From: Arenicella xantha
Lineage (GTDB): Bacteria; Pseudomonadota; Gammaproteobacteria; Arenicellales; Arenicellaceae
NCBI RefSeq assembly: GCF_003315245.1
Contig: NZ_QNRT01000001.1
Span: 1,211,457 to 1,275,456, forward strand
Length of the DNA: 64,000 bases
Direction of reading: 5' to 3'
The translations under genes and the position numbers were made by a program. Below, one piece after another: positions 1-9,703 of this stretch. The stretch's first letter is position 1. The number at the start of each line of letters is the position of its first letter. The notes under the pieces were generated by a model that made no database searches, was not told where the DNA came from, and worked only from the letters and a program-made list of their open reading frames with translations.

Positions 1-36
1 CTTGTGATTTAATCAGATTAGTCTATGCATGCAGGT

Positions 37-669
37 TTACGAACTAAGTTTGCTCAATAACAACTTGATACCAACCGCACCGAGAAACACCGCAGCAGTA
101 CGATCAAAACCCGTTTTAGCGCGTTGATATACTCCACGTGTGCGACTAGTAGACAGGCTTAAGGCCACCACAGCGTACCAGCTAAAATCGATAACAAAAG
201 CGATGATCGAAACCGCTAAGGTGGTGTACTGAGGAGGGTTTGCCGGCACAAATGCAGCAAAGATACCGGCGATCACCAAGGCGGTTTTGGGGTTGCTGGT
301 TTGCGTAATCAAGCCCAACAGGAATGACTGGAACAAGGTGCCTGACGATTTCCCTTCGAGTGATTCGGTAACCAACGGCTCGCGGGCACCGCGCCAGATT
401 TTAAACGCCAGATACAGTAAATAGGCGCCGCCGAAGAGCTTAAAGATCAGGTACGCACTTGGCACCGTCTCAATTAAGGTAGTTACCCCAAAGCTGGCCA
501 ATATAGCGAACAATGCAACGCCCAGCCCCGTGCCTAGAGCCGTAGCAATACCGTGTGTACGCGACTTAGCCAAGGCGCTCTGCGCAACCACAAAAAAACT
601 TGGACCAGGGCTCATAGCGCCAATCAGTAAAATACCGGCAATCGCGGCTAAAAACGTGTAATCACTCAT
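37..669 (-). CDS. LysE/RhtB-family amino-acid exporter
   Basis: The 210-residue protein is almost entirely hydrophobic with about six membrane segments, the size and layout of LysE/RhtB/ThreE exporters. The family signature SPGPSFFVV lies at about residues 20-28 in the first loop. These proteins export amino acids or derivatives across the inner membrane using the proton gradient; the substrate cannot be read from sequence. It appears monocistronic, with about 70 bp separating it from the glycosyltransferase that follows in plus coordinates. The ATG at 669 precedes the hydrophobic N-terminus directly, so the start is likely right. Confidence 0.9.
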   Translation of the reverse strand: MSDYTFLAAIAGILLIGAMSPGPSFFVVAQSALAKSRTHGIATALGTGLGVALFAILASFGVTTLIETVPSAYLIFKLFGGAYLLYLAFKIWRGAREPLVTESLEGKSSGTLFQSFLLGLITQTSNPKTALVIAGIFAAFVPANPPQYTTLAVSIIAFVIDFSWYAVVALSLSTSRTRGVYQRAKTGFDRTAAVFLGAVGIKLLLSKLSS

Positions 670-742
670 AGTTACTTTTTAAAGCAATGCGCTCTATTAC
701 GCAATTCGGTTTCGGCAATCTTTTAGCAACACTAGGAAAGAA

Positions 743-1921
743 TCAAACACCGCCTCGAGCTTGAGATTCTGCATGAACTTTATCCAGGCGTTGAATACCC
801 GCAAAGCACGCAACATCATCAATCAACTCAATAACCGGTTGCGGCGTTATGCTGTAATAGAGCTCAAAGTATTCGGCACTACCGACTTCGAGCTGCCGAT
901 GCACGCGCGCCTTCTCTTCCAAGCTGGTATCTACCAAATCATCCCATTCAACACCTTGATGTAAGCGTGATGAACTTGGTAACCATTCGGCCTTCTTTGC
1001 GCTCGGTGAGAAAATAGACACACTGGGCACGCCAACTGCCTGCGCAATATGGCGCGGCCCACCTTCATTGCCCACATATAAATCACACAGTGACAATAGC
1101 GCCGATAAATCCATTAAGTTAAAGGTACTGACATCGTGCAAAATAGATTCCTTATGCCGCGATGCTTGCATAAACGCCAACGCATCAGCTCGCTCGGTAT
1201 CACTCCCCGCATTCAATACGATCTGCGCGCCATAGACTTCGACACAGTGATCCATAACATGATGCAAGTAATCAACCCGCCACTTTTTATGCGGCAATTT
1301 AGCACTTACCGACACCGCAAAGATCGGGCGCGATAAATCCACACCGCGATCTAATAAGGCTTGTCGATAACGCGCTTTAGTCGCATCAGGAACCGCGATT
1401 TCCATTTGATCATAACGTTTTACATCAAAGCCCATCTTGCGCAACGGCTCCAGCAAACTCAAACGCTCTTCAATTTTGTTACCCGCTTGTTTTTGGCTGG
1501 TATCCACTTTATGCGTGTAAAAGAATCCTCGACGGCGCTTCTTACGACCGATACATATTGCATTTTTGCGCGCCAGCATCGACACCAACTCACTCTTGGC
1601 GGTCGATTGCGCGTCGACGACTAGATCATAGTTATCGTTGGTAATACGACGAATAAGTTGCCAATATTTAAAGGGATTTTTTTGCTGCGCAGGGCTAATT
1701 GCAATGACTTTATTAATGTAAGGATGATTAACAAAAAGGTCGGCGCTGGTCTGCTGGATTAGAAAATCCACACGCGCCTTCGGGAAGGTTTGCTTGAGCG
1801 TATTGCACAATACCGAAGTCAACAACACATCACCGATGTGCTTAAAGCGAATCACCAAAATTCTGGCCGTGTCCGCCGTCGGCTTTGTCAATGCTGAGGT
1901 TGTGGGGTTATAAGCGTTCAT
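743..1921 (-). CDS. Glycosyltransferase family 9 (heptosyltransferase-like)
   Basis: 392 residues with the two-lobed GT9 (GT-B fold) pattern. The N-terminal motif RFKHIGDVLLTSVL at about residues 25-38 matches the sugar-acceptor start of WaaC/WaaF/WaaQ-type heptosyltransferases, and VGNEGGPRHIAQAVG at about 283-297 is the nucleotide-sugar binding motif near the C-terminus. It should transfer a heptose or similar sugar to the lipopolysaccharide core on the cytoplasmic face of the inner membrane. No other LPS gene adjoins it, so acceptor and linkage are unknown. The length is slightly above the usual 330-360 residues because of a roughly 20-residue polar N-terminal extension. Confidence 0.87.
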   Translation of the reverse strand: MNAYNPTTSALTKPTADTARILVIRFKHIGDVLLTSVLCNTLKQTFPKARVDFLIQQTSADLFVNHPYINKVIAISPAQQKNPFKYWQLIRRITNDNYDLVVDAQSTAKSELVSMLARKNAICIGRKKRRRGFFYTHKVDTSQKQAGNKIEERLSLLEPLRKMGFDVKRYDQMEIAVPDATKARYRQALLDRGVDLSRPIFAVSVSAKLPHKKWRVDYLHHVMDHCVEVYGAQIVLNAGSDTERADALAFMQASRHKESILHDVSTFNLMDLSALLSLCDLYVGNEGGPRHIAQAVGVPSVSIFSPSAKKAEWLPSSSRLHQGVEWDDLVDTSLEEKARVHRQLEVGSAEYFELYYSITPQPVIELIDDVACFAGIQRLDKVHAESQARGGV

Positions 1922-2174
1922 CCAAAAAAGTCTAGTTTGCCAAACTGGCTGACCATACCCTTGCTAGATTGCAGCGGGATGACAGCAATAACAGAGCGAA
2001 TATACGCTTTTTTGCGCGCGCTCGCATGACTTGTTTTAGCACCACGCCAACATGCCTCCAATCGCATCGAAAAAACCGAATACTTCGATTCAACGAACTC
2101 GGTAGTAGCAGCATGCTAAGTGCTTTGCTGCCACTGATTGCAAGCCACACCTAATGTACAACCGAGCAGAGCTC

Positions 2175-2603
2175 CTACACCTCATATCGCATCAAGTACT
2201 CGTGTTCGTCCTCACCAACCACCGCAAACCCCAAGCGCTGATACAAGCCAAAGGCAGGGTTCGCTTTAAGCACGCTTAATCCAATCTGTTTGCCAGCATG
2301 GTGTGCCAAGATTTGTTGAATTATAGCCGACCCGTACCCAGCACCTTGGTGGTCACGCTCAATTTGCAACTGCAATAGATTAAGCTCGCTGGCAGTACTC
2401 TGATACTTGATCGCGCCAATTCGCTCACCGTTAATCAGCACTAAGTAACAGCACGAGTACAAGTGCCTGAGTCGCGCTAGATGCTCCGCTTCCGACAAAA
2501 ACAACCCAGCAGCCTCAAGGTGCTCAGTCATAGTCTGTTTGCGTAGCGCCAATAGATACGTTTCATCAGACTCTACGGCCGGCACAAAATCGATTCTCAT
2601 CAA
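2175..2603 (-). CDS. GNAT-family N-acetyltransferase
   Basis: 142 residues with the GNAT fold. The acetyl-CoA pyrophosphate-binding motif appears as HQGAGYGSAI in the middle of the protein, followed by the typical C-terminal pattern of an Asn-Pro-Ala-x-x-Leu-Tyr helix and a Leu-Gly-Phe strand. It should transfer an acetyl group from acetyl-CoA to an amine; the substrate cannot be predicted. It is isolated, with about 150 bp on one side and 250 bp on the other. The sequence from 1922 to 2174 downstream of it shows no supported gene. Confidence 0.88.
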   Translation of the reverse strand: MMRIDFVPAVESDETYLLALRKQTMTEHLEAAGLFLSEAEHLARLRHLYSCCYLVLINGERIGAIKYQSTASELNLLQLQIERDHQGAGYGSAIIQQILAHHAGKQIGLSVLKANPAFGLYQRLGFAVVGEDEHEYLMRYEV

Positions 2604-2750
2604 ACACTCCAGCTTGAATTACTTTGTAAGACTAATTCATTAAGACGAATCTCTTAACTTAATTTAGCCTAGCTTAACTAAGTCTGACTCGAATCCCCAG
2701 TAGACTAACAATATGCCGGCGAACAAACCCATGTTACTGAAATTGGCTAA

Positions 2751-3929
2751 TCACGCCACCTGTTTCGGCGTAGCGTCGCCTACATGGTTTAGATAGGCAT
2801 GTGGATAATCCAGTTCGCGCTGTTGAAACGACAAGATAGACTTGTTCTTGATCACACCGTCGTCAATATTTATTGCATGCCTAATCGTCGCGTTAGCCTG
2901 CCAAGCATCACGCCCCGCTAACACCGTTGGCAGATACACAATGAGCGCGGCCGAAATCGAACGCGTCGCACTTTCCCAAAGGTAGCTCGGCGTGTGATCC
3001 ACCGCGTAATAATCCGTGGTGCCATATTTAAACATTGGGTTCTCAAAGGTCGTGGGTTTAGCAAAAAAGAAGCCCATTCCCTCATCACAACTCACATCAA
3101 TGATTAAGCCATTTGGCTTTAAACACGAACTCTCAGCTTGAGTAACAAAATCAATCGGATGCGCAGTATCTTGAAAGGTGCCATTTACAATAATATCCGA
3201 CTCAGAGATCAAGTCTGTCAGCGGTCGCATACTCCCATCATGGGCCGCCACCATCATGCGCGCCTCATCATCGACGCCCGCTAAGATCCGCACGTAGTTG
3301 CAGTCGAGCACTTCTTCGCGAACTTCATGGTCAGGGCGTTGAATGCAGATAGTAATATCTCGAAAACCATGCGCTTTTAAAGCGTAAATCGCACCGCGAC
3401 TCACAGCACCGAAACCAAAGATAATAGTTTTACGTTGATTGCCGTAATGTCCATCAATACCCTTGAGTTGCAAGGCATGAATCACGGCGCAATAGCCCGC
3501 CATTTCGTTATTTTTATAAAACGTATGGCGACCTATTTGACCACTTGGAGACCAAATAAACATGTCTTCAAAAGCAATAAGTGTCTGCTTGCGATCTAGC
3601 GCTGCTTGGGTAATATCCGCTTGCTGCACACAATGCACATAGCCCCAAAGTGTGCCGCCCTCGCGAAGCTCTTGGAGGTCCTCCAACACCGGCTTAGCAA
3701 TTATCACCGTGCCAATGTCGGCGAGTAATTCATGACGCGTCGCGAGTCCACCACTCAACTGCAAAATTTCCGCATCGGATATACCGAAAGGCGCACCATA
3801 GCCCTCTTCGAATATAAGTTGTTGACGAAGCGCCTGCGGAATCCGTGATAAATGTGCGGGATGAATTGGATAACGTCGCTCATCTTGCTTTTTAGACGTG
3901 CCAATGACGCCCACTCTTGATAGTTTCAT
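2751..3929 (-). CDS. Alanine dehydrogenase/PNT-family NAD(P)-dependent enzyme, CEO-synthase-like
   Basis: 392 residues related to alanine dehydrogenase, transhydrogenase alpha subunit and N5-(carboxyethyl)ornithine synthase. ERRYPIHPAHL at residues 18-28 and the IAKP lysine at 79 match the pyruvate-binding N-domain; GFGAVSRGA at 172-180 is a Rossmann dinucleotide-binding glycine motif. By analogy with CEO synthase it may reductively join a keto acid to an amino group, but it is about 80 residues longer than classical CEO synthases. No ornithine gene is nearby, so the substrate is open. A divergent homologue of saccharopine dehydrogenase is an alternative. Confidence 0.75.
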   Translation of the reverse strand: MKLSRVGVIGTSKKQDERRYPIHPAHLSRIPQALRQQLIFEEGYGAPFGISDAEILQLSGGLATRHELLADIGTVIIAKPVLEDLQELREGGTLWGYVHCVQQADITQAALDRKQTLIAFEDMFIWSPSGQIGRHTFYKNNEMAGYCAVIHALQLKGIDGHYGNQRKTIIFGFGAVSRGAIYALKAHGFRDITICIQRPDHEVREEVLDCNYVRILAGVDDEARMMVAAHDGSMRPLTDLISESDIIVNGTFQDTAHPIDFVTQAESSCLKPNGLIIDVSCDEGMGFFFAKPTTFENPMFKYGTTDYYAVDHTPSYLWESATRSISAALIVYLPTVLAGRDAWQANATIRHAINIDDGVIKNKSILSFQQRELDYPHAYLNHVGDATPKQVA

Positions 3930-4254
3930 GTCGTACCTTCCTTGTTGTTTATTGGTGACGGCATGAACGAGTGGTCAATTTCGCCAATAGGCCGAATGTC
4001 CACGCACAGCAGCGAATTAAACTAAGCCGCCGTTACACAGAGTTGATTTGTAGAGAGCTGGTGATAAAAAACCTTGAACCCAGCTAATTGCTTGGATCTA
4101 TTCGCACTTCCTGCTGCGAACAGTTGTAGACCAAATTAGTCAGACCACTATAGCGCTTTTCACTCGACCTAGTTCGAGAATAAGGAGAGCAGCGCTAATT
4201 TAGTTTGATTAGCTGAGCGCACTAAACCACCTTCTAAACCATTTCACCGATAAC
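3930..4254. other. Intergenic stretch without a recognised gene
   Basis: 325 bp between the dehydrogenase start and the lipoprotein end. It holds the upstream region of the dehydrogenase. No open frame with a plausible start and family resemblance, no strong hairpin with a T-run and no repeat were seen. Confidence 0.6.
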
Positions 4255-4683
4255 TTATTCGTTTACGATGGAGAAGCCTTCGGCGGCATTAGTTTCTAAA
4301 TAACCTTTGTGATACATATCTAGATACACCTCATGCTCTACCAAGCCAGCATCGGTGTCACATTTCACCATATACATGTCTAAAATAAACCCATACGGGC
4401 TGGGGCCCGCACTACCTAATCGATAGAAGTCGGCAACCGACATGCCATTGCTGCAAACAAGTCTAGATAAATACTCACGCTGACCACTCGGGCCGTCAGC
4501 GCGCACAGGGTTGTACTGCGAACCTAATGGCGCTTTCGCAATAGCCTCTAAGTCTGGTTCGATACAGCTAATTCCATTAAATAATTCATCAACTCCACAC
4601 TCATCACTAGAAACCCTGTTGTTGGTCGTCGAAGCACAAGCCGTCAACAGACCAAACAGTAGAAAAGGTAATACAAGCTTCAT
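4255..4683 (-). CDS. Small predicted lipoprotein of unknown function
   Basis: 142 residues starting MKLVLPFLLFG, then a lipobox LLTAC with Cys at about residue 16, so export and lipid anchoring are likely. An in-frame ATG lies 18 bp upstream at 4701, but the ATG at 4683 is preceded by GGAG at a suitable distance and gives a clean signal peptide. The mature part is acidic and contains several further Cys residues. I do not recognise a domain. It is divergent from the DUF885 gene beginning at 4894, and the roughly 200 bp between them must hold both promoters. Confidence 0.72.
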   Translation of the reverse strand: MKLVLPFLLFGLLTACASTTNNRVSSDECGVDELFNGISCIEPDLEAIAKAPLGSQYNPVRADGPSGQREYLSRLVCSNGMSVADFYRLGSAGPSPYGFILDMYMVKCDTDAGLVEHEVYLDMYHKGYLETNAAEGFSIVNE

Positions 4684-4893
4684 TTTCGCTCCATCATTCA
4701 TTCTCGTTTCAGGTAATCAAACTACTCATCAAGCTACTAGTCAAACTTAAATTATTTGATTCAAGCATCTGGAAATCTCATTTACAAAGCGCAAATGCCT
4801 GACCGCAGAGTTTATTAAGCTTCGCTATCGCTGAATGCTGTTTCAAGGTTAACATGGAGCGCCCAACTAATCTGCTATCAAGGTACCTCAATA

Positions 4894-6767
4894 ATGCTGA
4901 AATCGATCAGGCTCGGCCTCACCTATGGCGCAACCGCATTGCTATTGCTGGCTTGCGACAAACCAGCGTCGACACCGAACACACAAGCGACTGATGCGGT
5001 CGTTGATTCAAGCGCCATCGCTGAAAGCTCTAACCGCGCTGACAACTCTGAGATCAACGAGTTCTTCCAAGCTGTGTATGACCGAGAGGTGTCACAGAAC
5101 CCTGAGCGACAATCCGCACTCGGCTTGAAGACTGAAGATCAAGACAAATGGACTGATATCTCAGATGCCGCAGCCCAAGCTAATGTTGACGAAGCGAAAG
5201 CCGATTTAAACAAGCTCGCCGAATTTGATCGAGATGCGCTAACGCCGGATAACCAGCTCAGTGCTGACCTGTTCGCGTATCAATTCCAAGAAACTATCAA
5301 TCAAGCCCCGTATCGAAAGCACGCCTATATTGTTGATCAGTTTCGCGGCCAAGTGACCGATAAAGTTAGCTTACTGCTCAATGCTCACAGCATCGATACC
5401 GTAAAGGATGCAGAAGATTACATAGCGCGAATCGAGGGCTTGCAAGACGTCTACGCAACCATGACTAAACAGCTAGCTGACCGCGCTGAATTTGGCGTAA
5501 TGACGCCTGCATTTGCCTATTCAGATATGTTGAACGACATTGGCGGCTTGGGTAAAGGTGCACCAATCGAAGAGTCCGACCAAGCACACACTCTATTAGC
5601 CGATTTCACCACTAAGCTCGCAGAACTAACGGCTAGTGAAGAACAGAAAGACCAATTGACGGCACGTGCGAGTGCCGCAATTAGCGGCCCATTTAAGGCC
5701 GGAATCGACGCTCTCACGACTGAAATAAAGCGTCAGTCAACACTTGTAGACGGCAATAAGGGTGTGTGGTCGCTGCCCAATGGCGAGGCATTTTATCAAG
5801 CGCAAATCAAACGCTTCACCACACTCGATTTAACCGCAGATGAAGTGCACCAGCGAGGCTTAGCCGACGTCGAGCGAATTCATACTGAGATGCGTGGCAT
5901 TATGCAGACACTCGGATTCGAAGGCAGCCTCCAGACTTCTTTAAATTTGTGCGCACCGATCCTAGCAACTTTTATAGCAATGACGATGCCGGTCGAGCTG
6001 CATTTTTAGCCGATGCACAACGCCAAACTGAAGAAATATTTACAGTCGCAGACCAGTATTTTAATAAGCTACCAAAAGCCAGCATGGAAGTACGTCGTGT
6101 GGAGCCATGGCGCGAAAATTCGACGTCGATTGCGTTTTATGAGTCGCCTTCCTTAGACGGCAGTCGGCCAGGTTATTACTACGCCAACCTTAAAGATATG
6201 AGCACCTATCAAATAAGCGTATCAACAGCCATCACTTATCATGAAGGCGTACCCGGACATCACTTTCAAATTGCGCTTTCACAAGAACTCACCGGATTAC
6301 CGGACTTTCGCAAACACAGCTTTTACGGTGCCTATACCGAAGGTTGGGCCTTATATGCCGAACGCTTAGCCAAAGACATGGGGTTTTACCAAGACCCAAT
6401 GAGTGATTTTGGCCGCCTACATGACGAAATTTGGCGGTCGGCTCGGTTAGTCATTGATACTGGTATTCATGCAAAACAGTGGACGCGGGAACAAGCCATC
6501 GACTACTTCCGCCAAAACACACCGCTTTCTGAAGGTGATATGGTCACCGAGGTAGAACGCTTTTTTGTTTGGCCTGGTCAAGCACTCGGCTATAAGATCG
6601 GCATGATGAAGATTCTAGAACTGCGCGCTCGAGCTAAACAACAACTTGGCGACAACTTTGATATTCGGGACTTTCATGATGTTGTGATTGGTAAGGGCGC
6701 TATGCCACTGCCAATATTGGAAGCACAGGTTGATGCGTATATCCAAGCCAAGCAGCAACCACAATAA
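4894..6767 (+). pseudogene. DUF885-family lipoprotein, split by a -1 frameshift at about 5934-5946
   Basis: Two overlapping frames together encode one DUF885 protein of about 624 residues. Frame 1 (4894-6009) begins with a lipoprotein signal ending LLLLAC; frame 2 continues from about 5934 to 6767 and carries the metallopeptidase-like motif HEGVPGHHFQ. One G appears missing after 5934: restoring it would give QDFFKFVRTDP, typical of the family, instead of QTSLNLC. A slippery heptamer TTTAAAT at 5940-5946 lies in exactly the register for -1 slippage into frame 2, giving a protein of the same length. It may therefore be a pseudogene, a sequence error or a rescued gene. DUF885 proteins are putative zinc-dependent envelope peptidases. 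Confidence 0.82.
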
Positions 6768-6820
6768 AGCTTAACGTCATGGCTACCCTGTCCTAGGGTA
6801 GTCAATGGATATTAACGACT

Positions 6821-6859
6821 GAGCGTGTATTGAAAATACCATCAATACACGCTCTTTTT
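6821..6859 (+). terminator. Rho-independent terminator after the DUF885 gene
   Basis: A perfect 13-bp stem (GAGCGTGTATTGA at 6821-6833 with its complement at 6842-6854) encloses an 8-nt loop and is followed by five T at 6855-6859. A second, shorter hairpin, CTACCCT with AGGGTAG at 6783-6801, lies just upstream. The T-run is on the plus strand only, so it serves the DUF885 transcript. Confidence 0.85.
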
Positions 6860-6884
6860 GTATCTAGCGAATAAACATTTAAGT

Positions 6885-7214
6885 TTAAGAACAAGCGCCC
6901 TTGCGCATGCGCATAGTACTCCCACGCGTCATTTCGACTTTGTCAGCCGTAACCGAAACAAGTTTGTGGGAACCTACGTCGGACATGATTAACTTATCAT
7001 CTGCCACCGACCAAGTACCATCTTGCTTCCAAAACACATCTGACCACTTATAAGTCCCATCGTCATTCAGCGTGATGGTGACTTTTTCTTCAACGGTATT
7101 GCCCGCTCCTTCTTGTTCGTAAAAACACCAGATTCCATTCAAATCCTGAGATTCAAACGCACTGACTGAGTTAGACACCATCGCAAAAACGCACAGTGAG
7201 ATTAGTTTTTTCAT
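6885..7214 (-). CDS. Small exported protein, lipocalin-like pattern
   Basis: 109 residues with a signal peptide (MKKLISLCVFAMVSNSVSA, cleavage after about residue 19). The mature part begins with a 'DLNGIWCF' strand and contains DDGTYKWSDVFWKQDGTWSV, a beta-rich pattern seen in small periplasmic lipocalin-like or DUF-type proteins. Two Cys in the mature part could form a disulphide. Function unknown; it appears monocistronic. The start is well supported by the signal peptide. Confidence 0.75.
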   Translation of the reverse strand: MKKLISLCVFAMVSNSVSAFESQDLNGIWCFYEQEGAGNTVEEKVTITLNDDGTYKWSDVFWKQDGTWSVADDKLIMSDVGSHKLVSVTADKVEMTRGSTMRMRKGACS

Positions 7215-7467
7215 GTTTTTCCTTACTTATTTAGTCGGTATTGGGCTTAAGATATTAATACTAAGCAGCAGCGCTATTTTGTCATATTGCCGATGTATTT
7301 CACAGCCCAAGCCAGACCGTCGCCCTGCAAAATCTAACGCACGGTTAGGCAATAGAGTCTCAGCAAAAGGTACGACTCACTAGAATTCAGCGTATCGCGC
7401 TCATCCATAAAGTCGTACCCTCCGCCCGGACTAAAGCGCTTATTAGCCCAATTAAGCTGACATCAAG

Positions 7468-8463
7468 CTACAAGTCCAAGGCCGACATAGCCGCTTCTGG
7501 ATAGCGCTCTCCGGCGATTAATTCCGGCGAGATAATTTGATTAACCTCATCCAACTCCGCAGTCGACAATTCAATTGACACCGCACCTGCATTCTCGACC
7601 AATCGTTGCACACTACGGGTTCCCGGAATCGGCACATAATGATCGCTTTGGTGCAGAATCCACGCCAACGCAAGTTGTGCGGCAGTGCATTGTTTAGCAC
7701 TCGCTTGCTGCTTGATCTTATCTACCAATGCTAAGTTGTGATGAAAATTTTGTTCCGAAAAACGCGGGTTAGCTAGTCGCCAATCCCCTGCTTCAAGATC
7801 TGCTCGAGTTTTGATCGCACCGGTTAGAAACCCTCGACCAAGTGGGCTATACGACACCAGACCGACGCCCAATCGTTGGCATGCAGGTAAGATTTCCGCT
7901 TCGAGATGACGGCTCCACAATGAAAATTCGCTTTGTAATGCTGAAATCGGATGCACAACAGAGGCTCGCTCCAAGGTGTTCACGCCCGCCTCCGACAGGC
8001 CCAAATATTTTACCTTACCCTGCTTAACTAAGTCCGCCATGGCACCGACAGTATCTTCAATCGGCACGGACGGATCCATACGATGCTGATAGTACAAATC
8101 GATATGCTCCACTCCCAAGCGGGTTAAGCTCGCGTCACAAGCTTGCTGCACATATTCGGGGCGACCATTAACGCCCAAGAAATCGCCTTGCGGACTGCGC
8201 ATGACACCGAACTTAGTTGCTAACGTAACCGTATTCCGGTGAGACGGATGCTGTGTGAAATAGCGACCCAGTAATTGCTCATTCGTGTGTGGCCCGTAGA
8301 TATCAGAGGTGTCCCAAAATGTAACGCCCGACTCAATCGCTTGTGACAGTGTATTTAAAGAATCCTGCTCGTTATGACGACCGTAAAAATCGGACATCCC
8401 CATACATCCTAGCCCAATGCTCGAAACCTCAAGCCCCTGTGTACCAAGTAAACGTGTTTTCAT
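7468..8463 (-). CDS. Aldo/keto reductase
   Basis: 331 residues of the NADPH-dependent aldo/keto reductase superfamily (TIM barrel). The opening LGTQGLEVSSIGLGCMGMS is the family signature; the catalytic tetrad is visible as Asp51 and Tyr56 in DTSDIYG, the Lys in TLATKFG and the His in LYYQHRMD. PIPGTRSVQRL near the C-terminus is the cofactor-phosphate binding loop. The closest character is the AKR13/YajO-type branch that reduces small aldehydes and ketones. The divergent AraC gene at 8676 is its likely regulator. Confidence 0.92.
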   Translation of the reverse strand: MKTRLLGTQGLEVSSIGLGCMGMSDFYGRHNEQDSLNTLSQAIESGVTFWDTSDIYGPHTNEQLLGRYFTQHPSHRNTVTLATKFGVMRSPQGDFLGVNGRPEYVQQACDASLTRLGVEHIDLYYQHRMDPSVPIEDTVGAMADLVKQGKVKYLGLSEAGVNTLERASVVHPISALQSEFSLWSRHLEAEILPACQRLGVGLVSYSPLGRGFLTGAIKTRADLEAGDWRLANPRFSEQNFHHNLALVDKIKQQASAKQCTAAQLALAWILHQSDHYVPIPGTRSVQRLVENAGAVSIELSTAELDEVNQIISPELIAGERYPEAAMSALDL

Positions 8464-8675
8464 TATTGCTCCTGAATTTAAATTTGCCCAGCGAGCCTAC
8501 GCTACGAATTGCTTAGGCCGCCGGAGAGCGTAAATAATAGGGTTCGGCTGGCTACTGTTAATAGATCGTTCCTACTCGATACTTGCCTATTCCTCCAAAA
8601 CTGACTTTTTAGACTCTGTCTTACCGGCGGCTCGTAGCATAATAATTACTTCTCATCACGGCACAGCGAAACCAC

Positions 8676-9569
8676 ATGAACCTGAATATTGAATTAGCCG
8701 CCCGAATTGACGAACTCACACCAACTGCAGGGGTTCACTCAACCTCAATAGACAACTTCAACTTGGTAAAGAACTATGCGGCAATGTCCGATCGCGTTCC
8801 GATTATCTACCAACCATGCATTTACATTGTGGTGCAAGGCAGTAAATCTGCGCTACTAGGCAGTGAAGTATTCGTGTACGACGCGCTAAATTATCTGGTG
8901 CTATCAGTTCCATTACCGCTCGAATGCCAAATCGAAACCGCCAGTGAAGACGCTCCTTACCTCGCGGTAAGAATCGACATTGATAGAGCTTTACTCAGCG
9001 AACTGATGGTTGAGACAGCCGCGAAACAACAGCCCGCGCCGTCAGCACCAAGCCCCGGCATCTTTGTATCAACGCTGAACCACGACATTCAATTAACGCT
9101 ATCTCGCTTATTGTCTTATCTTCACAATGCGGAACAGGCCAAATTCTTGGGTAAATTAGCCATTAAGGAACTGCTATTTCATGTGTTGAATGGTGCTCAG
9201 GGAGATTTGCTAAGAGCTTTTGCACATCAAGACCGACAAAATTTTCAAATTGCCAAAGTCATCGGATTTATACAACAACAATATTCGAAAAATTTAGAAG
9301 TAGCCGATTTAGCGGCAATTGCCAGTATGAGCGAATCATCTTTCTATTCTTACTTCAAGACGGTCACTAGCTGCTCGCCCATTCAATACATTAAGGCTAT
9401 TCGATTACACGCGGCCAGACGAAATATTCTGTTCGACAACTTCTCGGCCAGCGATGCCGCGTACAACGTGGGCTACTCCAGCCCATCACAATTTAGTCGA
9501 GAGTACCGCCGTTTTTTCGGCACACCGCCATCGGCTGATACTCAGACACACACAACTCAAACCAGTTAA
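8676..9569 (+). CDS. AraC-family transcriptional regulator
   Basis: 297 residues with an AraC_N (cupin-like) sensing domain at about residues 20-175 and two helix-turn-helix motifs in the C-terminal 100 residues, including SMSESSFYSYFK and the second-helix pattern AYNVGYSSPSQFSREYRRFFG. This architecture is typical of regulators placed divergently to an aldo/keto reductase or other oxidoreductase. The 212-bp gap to the reductase start at 8463 would contain the shared control region. Inducer unknown. A short CTCCC/GGGAG hairpin at 9672-9689 lies between it and the convergent MarC gene but lacks a T-run. Confidence 0.9.
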   Translation: MNLNIELAARIDELTPTAGVHSTSIDNFNLVKNYAAMSDRVPIIYQPCIYIVVQGSKSALLGSEVFVYDALNYLVLSVPLPLECQIETASEDAPYLAVRIDIDRALLSELMVETAAKQQPAPSAPSPGIFVSTLNHDIQLTLSRLLSYLHNAEQAKFLGKLAIKELLFHVLNGAQGDLLRAFAHQDRQNFQIAKVIGFIQQQYSKNLEVADLAAIASMSESSFYSYFKTVTSCSPIQYIKAIRLHAARRNILFDNFSASDAAYNVGYSSPSQFSREYRRFFGTPPSADTQTHTTQTS

Positions 9570-9703
9570 GAGCCCACATCGAGAGTATCGCAACGCCTGA
9601 CCAAACCTCTCATGTGGTGAATCAGTAAACGAAATTCGATCTGAATGGCAGTTTTCCCCAAGTTGCTAGGGCTCCCTATTTATTGGGAGGCTGGTACTTA
9701 CAC

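Noticed and set aside
1932-2154. Overlapping open frames on both strands between the glycosyltransferase and the GNAT gene
   Set aside because: No start signal, no family resemblance and mutual overlap; the region is better read as intergenic.
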